Positions 54,837 to 63,176 of a stretch of DNA of 64,000 bases are shown in pieces. Origin of the DNA: Methylococcaceae bacterium (GTDB lineage Bacteria > Pseudomonadota > Gammaproteobacteria > Methylococcales > Methylomonadaceae). The notes below the pieces were generated by a model. It did not search any database, was not told the origin of the DNA, and worked only from the letters and a program-made list of their open reading frames with translations. The stretch spans positions 51,424-115,423 of the forward strand of contig SPJS01000065.1 of assembly GCA_006844705.1 (NCBI GenBank), read 5' to 3'. Positions within the stretch are counted from its first letter, which is position 1. The number at the start of each line of letters is the position of its first letter. The position numbers were made by a program, and so were the translations under genes.

Positions 54837-56180
54837 ATGAAAAAGTATAAAACTGCCCCGGTTGCCAGCAGCGCATTGCCTCCGGGCACGCCTTTTATTG
54901 TCGTCAATGAAGCAGCAGAACGTTTCAGTTATTACGGTATGCGTGCCATTTTGGTGGTGTTTATGACGCAATATCTGATGGACAGCCAGGGGCAGCTGGA
55001 TGTGATGTCCGAAAACGAAGCACAGGGGTATTTCCATTTGTTTGTGTCTGCGGTGTATTTTATGCCGATTCTGGGGGCTTTACTGGCCGATAGTGTGCTG
55101 GGCAAATATCGTACGATTTTGTTTCTGTCGTTATTTTATTGTTTTGGGCATGCCGCGATGGCGATGGATGATACCCGGCTGGGCTTGCTGATTGGTCAGG
55201 GCTTGATTGCACTGGGGGCCGGGGGGATTAAACCGTGCGTTTCATCGCATCTGGGTGACCAGTTTGGCGCATCCAACCAGCATTTAATGAGTAAAGTGTT
55301 TGGCTGGTTTTACTTTTCCATTAATTTAGGTGCGTTTGCCGCCATGTTGATTATGCCCTGGTTGCTGGCAAATATGGGGGCGTCCTGGGCGTTTGGTATT
55401 CCCGGTGTGTTGATGCTGATAGCGACGATGGTGTTCTGGTTAGGGCGTTATCGATTTGTGCATATCGCGCCCGCCGGGATGGATTTTGTGCGCGAAAGTC
55501 TGAGTCATACCGGGCGCAGCAGTATCATCAAATTAGGCGGGATCTATCTGTTTATTGCCATGTTCTGGGCCTTGTTCGAGCAAATTGGCTCGTCCTGGGT
55601 GTTGCAGGCGCAAAAAATGGATCGCATGTTTTTCGGTGTGGAGTTGCTGCCGTCGCAGATTCAGGCCGCTAACCCATTGTTGATCATGCTGATGGTGCCG
55701 CTGTTTTCTCATCGTCTTTATCCGGCGTTGAATCGTCTTTTTCCGATAACCGACCTGAGAAAAATGGCCATGGGTCTTTTTATCACGGTGATTTCATTTG
55801 CTATCGCAGCCTTGATTCAGGAACAACTGGATGAAGGCCTAGTCGTGCACATCAGCTGGCAATTGCTGGCTTATATACTGTTGACCGGCGCGGAAGTGAT
55901 GGTATCAATTACCTGCCTGGAATTTTCCTACACGCAAGCACCAAAAACCATGAAATCATTCATCATGGCGTTTTATTTTCTGTCAGTTGCCGTTGGCAAC
56001 CTGTTTACCAGTGCGGTGAATTTTTTCATTCAAAATGCGGATGGCAGCAGCAAACTGGCCGGGGCGGATTACTTCTGGTTTTTTAGTATTTTGATGTTGG
56101 TCACAGCCTGCCTTTTCCTATGGGCGATTCGCTACTACACTGAACATACCTATTTACATGATGAACAGCCTGAATCCTGA
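54837..56180 (+). CDS. Proton-dependent oligopeptide transporter (POT/PTR2 family)
   Basis: This 447-residue membrane protein has about twelve segments. The POT motif ExxERFxYYG is clear in NEAAERFSYYGMRAILVV (proton coupling and peptide binding). The second PTR2 signature region FYFSINLGAFAAMLIMPWLL and the GxGGIKPC region are present. It would import di- and tripeptides with protons. It differs in base composition from the island to its left, so the island ends before it. A small hairpin follows the stop. Confidence 0.9.
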   Translation: MKKYKTAPVASSALPPGTPFIVVNEAAERFSYYGMRAILVVFMTQYLMDSQGQLDVMSENEAQGYFHLFVSAVYFMPILGALLADSVLGKYRTILFLSLFYCFGHAAMAMDDTRLGLLIGQGLIALGAGGIKPCVSSHLGDQFGASNQHLMSKVFGWFYFSINLGAFAAMLIMPWLLANMGASWAFGIPGVLMLIATMVFWLGRYRFVHIAPAGMDFVRESLSHTGRSSIIKLGGIYLFIAMFWALFEQIGSSWVLQAQKMDRMFFGVELLPSQIQAANPLLIMLMVPLFSHRLYPALNRLFPITDLRKMAMGLFITVISFAIAALIQEQLDEGLVVHISWQLLAYILLTGAEVMVSITCLEFSYTQAPKTMKSFIMAFYFLSVAVGNLFTSAVNFFIQNADGSSKLAGADYFWFFSILMLVTACLFLWAIRYYTEHTYLHDEQPES

Positions 56181-56190
56181 ACAGGCTTTT
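56167..56190 (+). terminator. Weak hairpin terminator after the POT gene
   Basis: AGCCTG and CAGGCT form a 6-base stem with a 9-base loop, followed by four T. The stop codon of the transporter lies in the loop. The T run is short, so termination may be partial. Confidence 0.4.
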
Positions 56191-56206
56191 ACACAAAAGG
56201 TATGTA

Positions 56207-56788
56207 ATGAAAACTAATGTATTATTCTTAACCATCGCCCTATTTCCTTCTGTTTTGTTAGCGGGTGTTTTTAAATGCACCGATAGTCAAGGAAAGACCA
56301 GTTATCAATCCAAACCCTGCGCAGTTGAAAAACAGGCGTTTGAAATGGATATAAAAACCGGTGCGAAAAAGGATTTGAATCATCAGGCCAAATTGAAAAA
56401 TCGATCCAAGGAAGAGCAGGAAAAAGCACGTAATTCCGAGTTACAAAAAAAACAGCAGGAACGCCAACGTAAAATGGATGCCATAGCCGAAAGTTTAGTG
56501 ACTCAGGAACTGATCAAAAATAATCCCAAAAAATACTCGGTATTTTCCATTCCACCTTATAACCCGGATAAATTACCGGCCCTGGTTCAGGCGTTTGCAG
56601 AGCGCTTGCCGGAAATCGAAAAATTCAGGCGGTTGGCGGCACAAAAAGCGCTGGCCACAGGGCAATGCGGCAGGGTAGAAGCGGATGAATTGAATATAAA
56701 AAGTAAAAAGGAGCAGCTGGTGTTTTTGGTAGACTGTAGCAGTGGCAAGAGTTTTTACTATAACGAACAAGAATTAAATCCGACATGA
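56207..56788 (+). CDS. DUF4124 domain exported protein
   Basis: A signal peptide (MKTNVLFLTIALFPSVLLA) is followed by the DUF4124 start GVFKCTDSQGKTSYQSKPCA, with its two Cys. A Lys/Glu/Gln-rich helical part follows (about 60-105). Length 193. These periplasmic proteins have no known activity. AAAAGG six bases before ATG is a good ribosome-binding site. The gene overlaps the dehydrogenase start by 4 bases (ATGA), so the two are coupled. Confidence 0.8.
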   Translation: MKTNVLFLTIALFPSVLLAGVFKCTDSQGKTSYQSKPCAVEKQAFEMDIKTGAKKDLNHQAKLKNRSKEEQEKARNSELQKKQQERQRKMDAIAESLVTQELIKNNPKKYSVFSIPPYNPDKLPALVQAFAERLPEIEKFRRLAAQKALATGQCGRVEADELNIKSKKEQLVFLVDCSSGKSFYYNEQELNPT

Positions 56789-57618
56789 GCGAAAAAAAAA
56801 GTCTGTTTATTACCGGTTGTTCATCAGGAATAGGATACGTGACCGCTCAGGAAGCACAAAACGCCGGGCATAGAGTCATCTGCTCTGCTCGCAAGCTTGA
56901 AGATGTAGAGCGCTTGCAACAGGAAGGGTTTGAAGTATTACAACTGGACCTGGCTGATAGTCATAGTATCCAACAAGGCGTACAGCAATTACTTGAGATG
57001 ACGGAAGGCACGCTGGATGCCGTTTTCCATAACGGGGCCTATGGCCAACCCGGCGCGGTAGAGGACTTAAGCCGCGATGTCTTGCGCACCCAGTTTGAAA
57101 CCAATTTTTTTGGCACGCATGAGCTGAATAACCTGATCATTCCCGTTATGCGCAAGCAGGGGCATGGGCGTATTATCTATAACAGCTCGGTACTCGGGTT
57201 TGTTGCGTTGAAATATCGCGGTGCGTATAACGCCAGCAAATACGCGCTGGAAGGGCTTGCAGACACCTTGAGACTGGAACTTGCAGGCAGTGGCATCTAT
57301 GTGTCGCTGGTGGAGCCGGGGCCTATCATCAGCGATTTTCGCAAAAATGCAATGGCGATGTACAAGAAAAATATCGACCCGCAAACCAGCGTCCATAAAG
57401 ACACCTATCTGGCGATGGAAGCCCGTCTCAAAAAGGAAGGGCCAGCAGTACCGTTTACCTTGCCAGCCACAGCCGTGGCAGAAAAAGTGTTGCATGCGAT
57501 GACCGCAAAACGCCCTAAAGTCCGTTATTTTGTGACATTTCCCACCTATTTATTTGCGTATTTGAAAAGATTATTGCCTGCAGCTTGGCTGGATGCGTTG
57601 TTATTAAAGGTGGAGTAG
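56785..57618 (+). CDS. Short-chain dehydrogenase/reductase
   Basis: A 277-residue SDR with the nucleotide motif TGCSSGIG at the N-terminus, Asp after beta-3 (LQLDLAD), the catalytic Ser in IIYNSSVLG and the YxxxK site in YNASK. The usual NNAG is HNGAYG here. The sequence resembles the classical SDRs of the YbbO/retinol dehydrogenase type, with an extended C-terminus (LFAYLKRLLPAAWLDAL). Substrate unknown; NADP preference is not clear. Confidence 0.9.
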   Translation: MSEKKSLFITGCSSGIGYVTAQEAQNAGHRVICSARKLEDVERLQQEGFEVLQLDLADSHSIQQGVQQLLEMTEGTLDAVFHNGAYGQPGAVEDLSRDVLRTQFETNFFGTHELNNLIIPVMRKQGHGRIIYNSSVLGFVALKYRGAYNASKYALEGLADTLRLELAGSGIYVSLVEPGPIISDFRKNAMAMYKKNIDPQTSVHKDTYLAMEARLKKEGPAVPFTLPATAVAEKVLHAMTAKRPKVRYFVTFPTYLFAYLKRLLPAAWLDALLLKVE

Positions 57619-57657
57619 GCACGAAAAACCTCACGCAAGTATTGATTTAAGCCTGCT

Positions 57658-57966
57658 TTAGCTGCTCAACACTGTTCCCTGATCATCAAACAACATGGTC
57701 ATCATTTCATCCTCGTCCCCGTCTTCTATGATCTGTGCCTGTTTCAGGCAGCCGTTTTCATGGTAGACATAACGGTGCTCCAGTTCGGTTTCGCCATACA
57801 CGATTTTCTTCAGGCCGCATAATTGCTCTTGCGGGTTAAAATAGCCTTCATAAAAAGTGTTGCGGTTGTTCATGTCTTCTGTGGAAATTTCTCCGACCAG
57901 TTTAAAGGGTAGTTTTACGCCGCTGTAGCTGGTGAAGTATTTGGTCGATAATGCTGTGGTATTCAT
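57658..57966 (-). CDS. Hypothetical protein, last gene of the nif accessory unit
   Basis: A 102-residue soluble protein; residues YVYHENGCLKQAQIIED and the very acidic stretch DGDEDEMM resemble short MORN-like or antitoxin-repeat motifs (Y-x-x-x-G-x-L), but I do not recognise the family. It overlaps the next gene upstream by 4 bases (ATGA) and is likely translated with it. A link to nitrogen fixation is suggested only by position. Confidence 0.7.
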   Translation of the reverse strand: MNTTALSTKYFTSYSGVKLPFKLVGEISTEDMNNRNTFYEGYFNPQEQLCGLKKIVYGETELEHRYVYHENGCLKQAQIIEDGDEDEMMTMLFDDQGTVLSS

Positions 57967-58268
57967 GAGACAAGGTCAAAATGGATATTAAAAACACTAA
58001 ATAATTGCTCCAGGCTAAGATTTTCATTTTCACCGACGATATTGTGTTGGGCGATGGGGTAGTACAGATCTATGCCGTATTTATCGGTATTCTGGGCAAA
58101 GGTGAAGATGTAGGCACTTAATTCAGGCTCGTGTGGTTTAAAAATGCCAATGGCGCGATACTGTTCGGGGAGTTCATGGACTGAAAAAAGATTTTCGCCA
58201 TAGCGATGAATCACCTCAAGGAGAAAATGCTTGATGCGCACTTCCTTTTCTAGGGCCCAGACATTCAT
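57963..58268 (-). CDS. Hypothetical protein of the nif accessory unit
   Basis: A 101-residue protein without membrane segment or Cys motif. It has an aromatic-rich core (YRAIGIFKPHEPELSAYIF, YGIDLYYPIAQHNIVG). No family is recognised. It lies 3 bases after the RseC-like gene and overlaps the following gene by 4 bases, so it belongs to the same transcript as the Grx-BolA and clpX genes. Confidence 0.7.
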   Translation of the reverse strand: MNVWALEKEVRIKHFLLEVIHRYGENLFSVHELPEQYRAIGIFKPHEPELSAYIFTFAQNTDKYGIDLYYPIAQHNIVGENENLSLEQLFSVFNIHFDLVS

Positions 58269-58271
58269 CGC

Positions 58272-58685
58272 TTACAGTTTTCTGATGATCCTGGGGGGTG
58301 CCATAAAGCCAAGTACAAAAAAATGCTGTAATAAATGAACCAGACACAACCCGCAAACAAGCCCGGCCAGAGCCAGCAACGCGATCAGGGTGTCATCACC
58401 TGCCACGATGCTGGCCGGGATGAGCATGGCCAGTAAAGGGATCAGGTACATGAACAGGGATGCGCGTAACAAATAGTTTTCTTCAATACCAACCAAGACG
58501 ATATCGCCCTGATCCAATGGCAATGCGCTGGTTAGCGCCAGCTCCCGTTTGGGTAATATCTTGCTGTATAACTGGGTACCGCATCCCGCCTGTTGTGCAC
58601 AGTGCTGACATGCACTGCTCTGCATGCTTTGGATAAAAACATGCTCACCCTCAATGCGGGTAATCTGGGCCTGTTCTTCAATCAT
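58272..58685 (-). CDS. RseC/MucC family membrane protein
   Basis: The 137-residue protein has the RseC order: an N-terminal domain with ACQHCAQQAGCGTQLYSK (Cys cluster CxxCxxxxxC), KRELALTSALPLDQGDIVLV, then two membrane segments (about 75-94 and 98-118). RseC-like proteins modulate SoxR reduction or sigma-E control. Here the setting is nif-related, which may point to membrane redox supply or Fe-S protection; that is inference. It is not next to rpoE. Confidence 0.85.
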   Translation of the reverse strand: MIEEQAQITRIEGEHVFIQSMQSSACQHCAQQAGCGTQLYSKILPKRELALTSALPLDQGDIVLVGIEENYLLRASLFMYLIPLLAMLIPASIVAGDDTLIALLALAGLVCGLCLVHLLQHFFVLGFMAPPRIIRKL

Positions 58686-58698
58686 GTGGGAGGAGGCA

Positions 58699-59331
58699 TT
58701 ACAGGTTTATCTGTAACAGCCCGTTACCGGCGCCACTGGCGGCTTGTTGTTCCTGCCATTGCGCTGGTGTGAACAGCTTCAGCGTTACGGCATGCAAGCG
58801 TCCCGTTCCCAGCGGTTCGGTCAGTGTTGCCATGACCCCTTGTTGCTGCTGGATCATGCTCTGGGTTTCAAAGGTCTGGCTGATGACGGTAATCAACAGG
58901 TCACACCCTTCGCCTTCAATATAAATCAGGGCGTCGTCATAGTCTTTTGTGATCAATGCCTTGACTTCATCATGGCTGACGACCGCACCAGGCGTTTCTT
59001 CCTTTGCAGCTGGGGCCGCTTTTTGCAGCGTAGTGACCAGACTGCCGTCAGCGGCCATCGCTTCAATAATATCGCAACCGCCGACCAGTTCGCCGTTTAC
59101 GAATAATTGCGGAAAGGTTGGCCATTTGGAAATTTTAGGCAAACGTTCTCGAATGAAGGGTGAGCCAAGTACATTGACGTAGGTATAAGGGGTTTTGGTT
59201 TCTTTTAGTGCGGCAACGGCTTTGGCGGAAAAACCGCATTCAGGGTTATCCGGCACGCCCTTCATGTACAGGATAACCGGGTTGTCTTGCAATTGTTTAA
59301 GAATACGTTGTTCAGTGGTATTAGTGGTCAT
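58699..59331 (-). CDS. Monothiol glutaredoxin-BolA fusion protein
   Basis: Residues 1-105 form a Grx4-type monothiol glutaredoxin with the active site CGFS (Cys32, PECGFSAKAV), WPTFPQLFVNGELVGG and GGCDI. Residues about 120-195 form a BolA-like domain (VKALITKDYDDALIYIEGEG, then GRLHAVTLKLFTPAQW). Grx and BolA usually act as separate partners that share a [2Fe-2S] cluster through the CGFS Cys and a BolA His. Here they are one chain, downstream of clpX in a nif unit. The BolA His seems to be in LHAVTLKL. Length 210. Confidence 0.88.
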   Translation of the reverse strand: MTTNTTEQRILKQLQDNPVILYMKGVPDNPECGFSAKAVAALKETKTPYTYVNVLGSPFIRERLPKISKWPTFPQLFVNGELVGGCDIIEAMAADGSLVTTLQKAAPAAKEETPGAVVSHDEVKALITKDYDDALIYIEGEGCDLLITVISQTFETQSMIQQQQGVMATLTEPLGTGRLHAVTLKLFTPAQWQEQQAASGAGNGLLQINL

Positions 59332-59376
59332 AGTCGGCGATCAAATAGTTAAAATTGAATGACAGATGTTTGGCAG

Positions 59377-60654
59377 TTATTGGCCTGCCTGTTGTTCGTC
59401 AGCTTGCGTGGCCTGCAATTCTATTTCGGCTTCACCTTTGATGATTTTCTCATCAACCAGGCATTCATTCACACCTTCGCAGGAGGGCAGTTCAAACATG
59501 GTCTTACGCAGAATCTGCTCCATAATGCTGCGCAGGCCGCGTGCGCCGGTATTACGTTCAATCGCTTTCTCGGCAATCGCCACCAGCGCTTCGTGGTTCA
59601 GTTTCAAATCCACACCTTCATAAGCGAATAATTGCTGATATTGTTTGACCAGCGCATTTTTTGGTTCGGTTAATACCTGAATCAGGGCGTCAATATCTAA
59701 GGGTTCGAGCGGAGCAAGAATTGGGAACCGGCCAATGAATTCAGGAATGAGCCCAAAGCGTTTCAAATCATCCGGCTCGGTCGCATTAAGCATTTCTTCC
59801 AGTTCCGGTTTATGGTCTGGATTGCTGACAGCCGCATGGAACCCAATCGCGGTGTCTTTAGGTAACAGGCGTTTTTGCACATGTTTTTCCAGCCCGGGGA
59901 AGGCGCCACCGGCAATAAACAGGATGTTGCGCGTGTCTACCATGGTTTGGTCAGAGTTATTATCTTTACGTCGTCCCTTGCTGGAGACTTTCACCTGAGA
60001 GCCTTCCACCAAACGTAACAACGCCTGTTGCACGCCTTCGCCGGAGACATCGCGGGTGCCAAAAGCCTGCTCGGGACTGCGTGCAATTTTGTCGATTTCA
60101 TCAATGTACACCATGCCCCATTCGGCTTTGCCGACATGGCCGTCTGCCATATCCAGCAGACGTACCAGAATGTTTTCCACGTCATCACCGACATAACCGG
60201 CCTGGGTCAAGGTGGTTGCGTCCGCGACGACAAACGGCACGCCGACAATTTTCGCCAGCGTACTGGCCAGCAGCGTTTTTCCGGTACCGGACGGGCCAAT
60301 CAGCAGAATATTGGATTTGCCGATTTCCACATCCTGATCAATGTTGCCGACACCGGTTTCGCCGCTTTCAAACTTCAGCCGTTTGTAGTGGTTGTACACC
60401 GCCACAGACAGAATTTCCTTGGCCAGATCCTGCCCGATCACGTATTGATCAAGTTTTTCTTTCAGTTCTTTGGGTTTGGCCAGCGGGCCTTGCATTTCCT
60501 TCAGCGCTTTTTTGCGCCCCCAGCTGTTAACCACCTGGCTGGCCAGTTGTACACAGGCCTCGCAAATATAGCCGTCAGTTCCGGCAATCAGCGGTACGGA
60601 TGGGGATTGTTCAATATCGCAAAAAGAACAGTGTTTTGTATCTTTCTCGGCCAT
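59377..60654 (-). CDS. clpX: ATP-dependent protease ATPase subunit ClpX (nif-linked)
   Basis: The N-terminal zinc domain has Cys9, Cys12, Cys31 and Cys34 ([15 protein letters not shown]). The AAA+ domain has Walker [16 protein letters not shown], Walker [12 protein letters not shown], and the GYVG pore loop ([11 protein letters not shown]). The RKH-type loop is also expected. Length 425. No clpP or lon is beside it; instead it follows nifM, the order known for ClpX2 in Azotobacter. It is likely a second clpX for nif protein turnover. AAGGAGG is its ribosome-binding site. Confidence 0.94.
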   Translation of the reverse strand: MAEKDTKHCSFCDIEQSPSVPLIAGTDGYICEACVQLASQVVNSWGRKKALKEMQGPLAKPKELKEKLDQYVIGQDLAKEILSVAVYNHYKRLKFESGETGVGNIDQDVEIGKSNILLIGPSGTGKTLLASTLAKIVGVPFVVADATTLTQAGYVGDDVENILVRLLDMADGHVGKAEWGMVYIDEIDKIARSPEQAFGTRDVSGEGVQQALLRLVEGSQVKVSSKGRRKDNNSDQTMVDTRNILFIAGGAFPGLEKHVQKRLLPKDTAIGFHAAVSNPDHKPELEEMLNATEPDDLKRFGLIPEFIGRFPILAPLEPLDIDALIQVLTEPKNALVKQYQQLFAYEGVDLKLNHEALVAIAEKAIERNTGARGLRSIMEQILRKTMFELPSCEGVNECLVDEKIIKGEAEIELQATQADEQQAGQ

Positions 60655-60666
60655 GGTAGCGCCTCC

Positions 60667-61533
60667 TTAAAGGGCAGGGGATGATGGGGAAGGCAAGCTG
60701 GCCAACCAGGCCCGCTGACAGTTTCTACGGGCGCGTTCCTGCATCAGCTTGCGAATTTTTGGTTGTGCTTTTTTGAAGGAAATCGACTCTGCCGCATGAA
60801 TCTGTTCGCACAACACCAGGTGTAATCCGGCTTCGGTCTCTATGATATCGCTGATTTGTCCGGTTTTCATGGAGAACAAGGCAGCATCAATTTCAGGATA
60901 AAGCTTGCCTTTGGGAAACGTCCCCAATTGGCCGCCTTCCAGCGCCGTAGGGCATTCTGAATGCTTTAGCGCCAGGTCGGCAAATTTATGCGGTTTGCTT
61001 TGCAGGCGTTGAGCTATTTCCTGCATGCGTTTTTCCACGTTTTCGCGAGTATTTTCCGCAAAATCAGCGTTGATAGTGATCAGAATATGGCGTGCCGTTC
61101 GGTGCTCGGTACGGTGAAATTTCTCTGGATGCATGTGATAGTAAATGCCGATTTCAACATCCGAGATGGTGGCCGCGCGGGCAGCAATAATCTCCATGAT
61201 GTTCTCTACTTTGCATTGTCTCTTCAGAGCGGTTCGCAGAGAGTTCATATCCAGTCCGTTATTTTCCAGTTCTTCCTCAAAGGCTTCTTTGTCGGTAAAG
61301 CGTTCGCGGACTTGTTTGACCGCATTGTCAAGCGCTTCGTCTGTGATGATAACGCTCGCTGCCTCTGGCGAGTTAAGAACCCGGGTTTCAATATCGAATT
61401 CGATCTTTGCCTGTTTGTTGGCGGAAGTCATTTCCTCGTCATTCAGTTCAGACGGTGTTTTTTGAAACAGGCTAAGCGAGGTTCGCAGCAGGCAATAGGG
61501 TTCTAATTCGGGGATGCAGGCAGTGGTACTCAT
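60667..61533 (-). CDS. nifM: NifM peptidyl-prolyl cis-trans isomerase
   Basis: A PpiC-type (parvulin) isomerase that matures the nitrogenase iron protein NifH. The N-terminal helical SurA-like region (about 1-125) is followed by the parvulin core with TARHILITINAD, ECPTALEGGQLGTFPKGKL and ETEAGLHLVLCEQIHAAE. Length 288 fits NifM. No signal peptide: it is cytoplasmic, unlike most parvulins. It overlaps nifZ by 4 bases. Confidence 0.92.
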   Translation of the reverse strand: MSTTACIPELEPYCLLRTSLSLFQKTPSELNDEEMTSANKQAKIEFDIETRVLNSPEAASVIITDEALDNAVKQVRERFTDKEAFEEELENNGLDMNSLRTALKRQCKVENIMEIIAARAATISDVEIGIYYHMHPEKFHRTEHRTARHILITINADFAENTRENVEKRMQEIAQRLQSKPHKFADLALKHSECPTALEGGQLGTFPKGKLYPEIDAALFSMKTGQISDIIETEAGLHLVLCEQIHAAESISFKKAQPKIRKLMQERARRNCQRAWLASLPSPSSPAL

Positions 61534-62021
61534 TTTCCTTCTTCCTCCTCCAGTTGTTTTTGGCGGGTGCGGTCACTGAAATCAAGGCAGGATTCAGGCA
61601 CCTGCAGGGTGCGTCCGGGAAAACGCACATGGTAATTCGGCGGCGTGGATTCACGCAGTACTTTAAGGACTTCACCCTCCGTATCTTTGGCAACAATGAT
61701 CTCGCCGTTAGTCGCCAGATCAAGTTTGCATTTCACCTTGTCTCTGAATTCGTAAATACTGGGCGTCCAAGGCATGTCGGCAGGAATCAGCTCTTCCGCA
61801 CGACACCCGACCATGCGGCCATGATCGAGAAAATGCACGGTATAGATCACCTGATCCTGCAGAAACGTGCCGACCTCAACGACGTTGCCAACACTGCCCC
61901 GGCGAATCAGCATATCGCCAACCTCCATGCCGGGGTAGGTGCCGTCATTTCTTACATTGCGAGTGACCCGGACGCTTTCACCATATTCAAAGCGTTCTTC
62001 GTCAAAGCGTTCGGCTTTCAT
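61530..62021 (-). CDS. nifZ: Nitrogen fixation protein NifZ
   Basis: NifZ helps to form the second P-cluster of the MoFe protein. The 163-residue sequence has the family start YGESVRVTRNVRNDGTYPGM and a second similar unit (GNVVEVGTFLQDQVIYTVHF). The C-terminal part includes GRTLQVPESCLDF and a Glu-rich tail. It overlaps nifW and nifM by 4 bases each, so nifW-nifZ-nifM are co-translated. Confidence 0.92.
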   Translation of the reverse strand: MKAERFDEERFEYGESVRVTRNVRNDGTYPGMEVGDMLIRRGSVGNVVEVGTFLQDQVIYTVHFLDHGRMVGCRAEELIPADMPWTPSIYEFRDKVKCKLDLATNGEIIVAKDTEGEVLKVLRESTPPNYHVRFPGRTLQVPESCLDFSDRTRQKQLEEEEGK

Positions 62022-62332
62022 AGCTGAATTTGATCCAGCGAGACAAAGGAGTTTTGCTCGTCACCCATTTTGAAGACCTTAAACACTTTTTCCGTTTGTG
62101 CATCAGATTCAACAAAGTCAGCATATGCCTGTTGTAAAAATTTGTTGTAGATTTCCTTTTTCAAATCTTCATCATGCGGCATTTCTTCCGTAGACTGGGC
62201 AAGATAGTCATGGAAGCGCTGCAAAATATGCAGGCGGTTAACATGTACGATGGTTTGGTCGTAATCCAGTTCAAAATATTGCAGAAAGTCTTCTGCGGAT
62301 TCCAGTTCTTCCAGATCGTCTTCTAAGCTCAT
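62018..62332 (-). CDS. nifW: Nitrogenase-stabilising protein NifW
   Basis: NifW protects the MoFe protein and works with NifZ. The 104-residue sequence shows LESAEDFLQYFELDYDQTIV and NRLHILQRFHDYLAQ, the NifW signature, and ends in FVSLDQIQL. It is the third gene of the coupled nif block, downstream of the small membrane protein at 62344. Confidence 0.92.
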   Translation of the reverse strand: MSLEDDLEELESAEDFLQYFELDYDQTIVHVNRLHILQRFHDYLAQSTEEMPHDEDLKKEIYNKFLQQAYADFVESDAQTEKVFKVFKMGDEQNSFVSLDQIQL

Positions 62333-62343
62333 GGTAAATCCTC

Positions 62344-62457
62344 TTAAAGTGGGCCAACGATAGATGAATCACTCATCAGTAAATACACGGTCAATAAAAC
62401 AAACAGGGCGACCGGGATAATGATGCGTAGTGATTCGCTTATATCTTTGTTAATCAT
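62344..62457 (-). CDS. 37-residue single-pass membrane protein next to nifW
   Basis: The frame reads from ATG 62457 to TAA 62344, with AAGAGAG as a well-placed ribosome-binding site. The product has a charged start (MINKDISESLR), one hydrophobic segment (IIIPVALFVLLTVYLLM) and a short polar end. It lies 11 bases before nifW. I know no family for it. Small membrane proteins of this form often modulate larger partners. Confidence 0.6.
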   Translation of the reverse strand: MINKDISESLRIIIPVALFVLLTVYLLMSDSSIVGPL

Positions 62458-62490
62458 GGTGTACTCTCTTCTTGGGTTGGGTATTCTTTA

Positions 62491-62633
62491 GATAGTGTCG
62501 TTACACGATGCATAATGGCTTGCAAGTACTGATTTTCTGCGCTTCCGGCTTTCACGTACTCATGTACGCTGGAACTTCCGGTGCTCAAAAATCAACATTT
62601 TCGCCTCATTCTTCAACGTGTAACGACACTATC
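62491..62633. mobile_element. MITE-like element with 16-base terminal inverted repeats
   Basis: GATAGTGTCGTTACAC at 62491-62506 and its exact reverse complement at 62618-62633 bound a 143-base unit. The match continues imperfectly inward for about 12 bases. The interior has no coding frame and includes CACGTACTCATGTACG, itself a near palindrome. It separates the TPR gene from the small membrane gene and may disrupt or provide transcription between them. No target duplication is clear. Confidence 0.7.
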
Positions 62634-62649
62634 CAGGTCACATCAAAAC

Positions 62650-63174
62650 TCACGCAACAGAAAACTGGTTGCGACGGACTTCCGCCTGCGAGTTTCTAAC
62701 CAGGTCAAGCAGGGCCTGTCCGCCAATACGGTTTTCAGTATCCACGCTGACCAGTTTTTCAAAAATTTCCCGGCTTTCATCCAGTTCGAGCATGCGCAGT
62801 TTTAGAAAGCCAATGGATTTCAGGGTAAACAGATACAATCTGACCCAACTCAGTTGTTCCTTGGGCGCATCGGTAATATGCTGCATGCTCAGTTGACGCC
62901 AGTCTGTCGGAAAGTCCAGGCGTGCAATAATGATGTTTATGGCTTTTTCCGAGATTAACAGCGCTTCTTCCAACCGATGCTGGTAATAATAAAAGCGGTT
63001 GATGGCGACCAGTACATTCAATGACTCCGGTGCCCGTAAATAGGCTTTCAGCAAAGGCAGTTCTGCCGCGCCATTTTCATAATTGTTGCCCGCCTGGTTA
63101 ATCAGTGTCTGGACGTCCTCACTGTCTTCCTTATCGTAATACAGGTCGATGGCTTCAAAATCGAGTAAGTCCAT
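62650..63174 (-). CDS. TPR-like nif-associated protein
   Basis: A 174-residue helical protein with repeat-like pairs (ESLNVLVAINRFYYYQHRLE, EALLISEKAINI, and RLYLFTLKSIGFLKLRMLEL) in the style of tetratricopeptide repeats. Its start MDLLDFEAIDLYYDKEDSED is acidic. ATG 63174 lies 2 bases after the cysE stop; the frame extends 23 codons upstream inside cysE. It sits between cysE and nifW and is probably a nif accessory or scaffold protein; the role is inference. Confidence 0.75.
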   Translation of the reverse strand: MDLLDFEAIDLYYDKEDSEDVQTLINQAGNNYENGAAELPLLKAYLRAPESLNVLVAINRFYYYQHRLEEALLISEKAINIIIARLDFPTDWRQLSMQHITDAPKEQLSWVRLYLFTLKSIGFLKLRMLELDESREIFEKLVSVDTENRIGGQALLDLVRNSQAEVRRNQFSVA

Positions 63175-63176
63175 TG

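Noticed and set aside
60028..60684. Plus-strand frame of 218 codons opposite clpX
   Set aside because: Shadow of clpX codon bias; the encoded sequence shows no family pattern and the real gene is certain.
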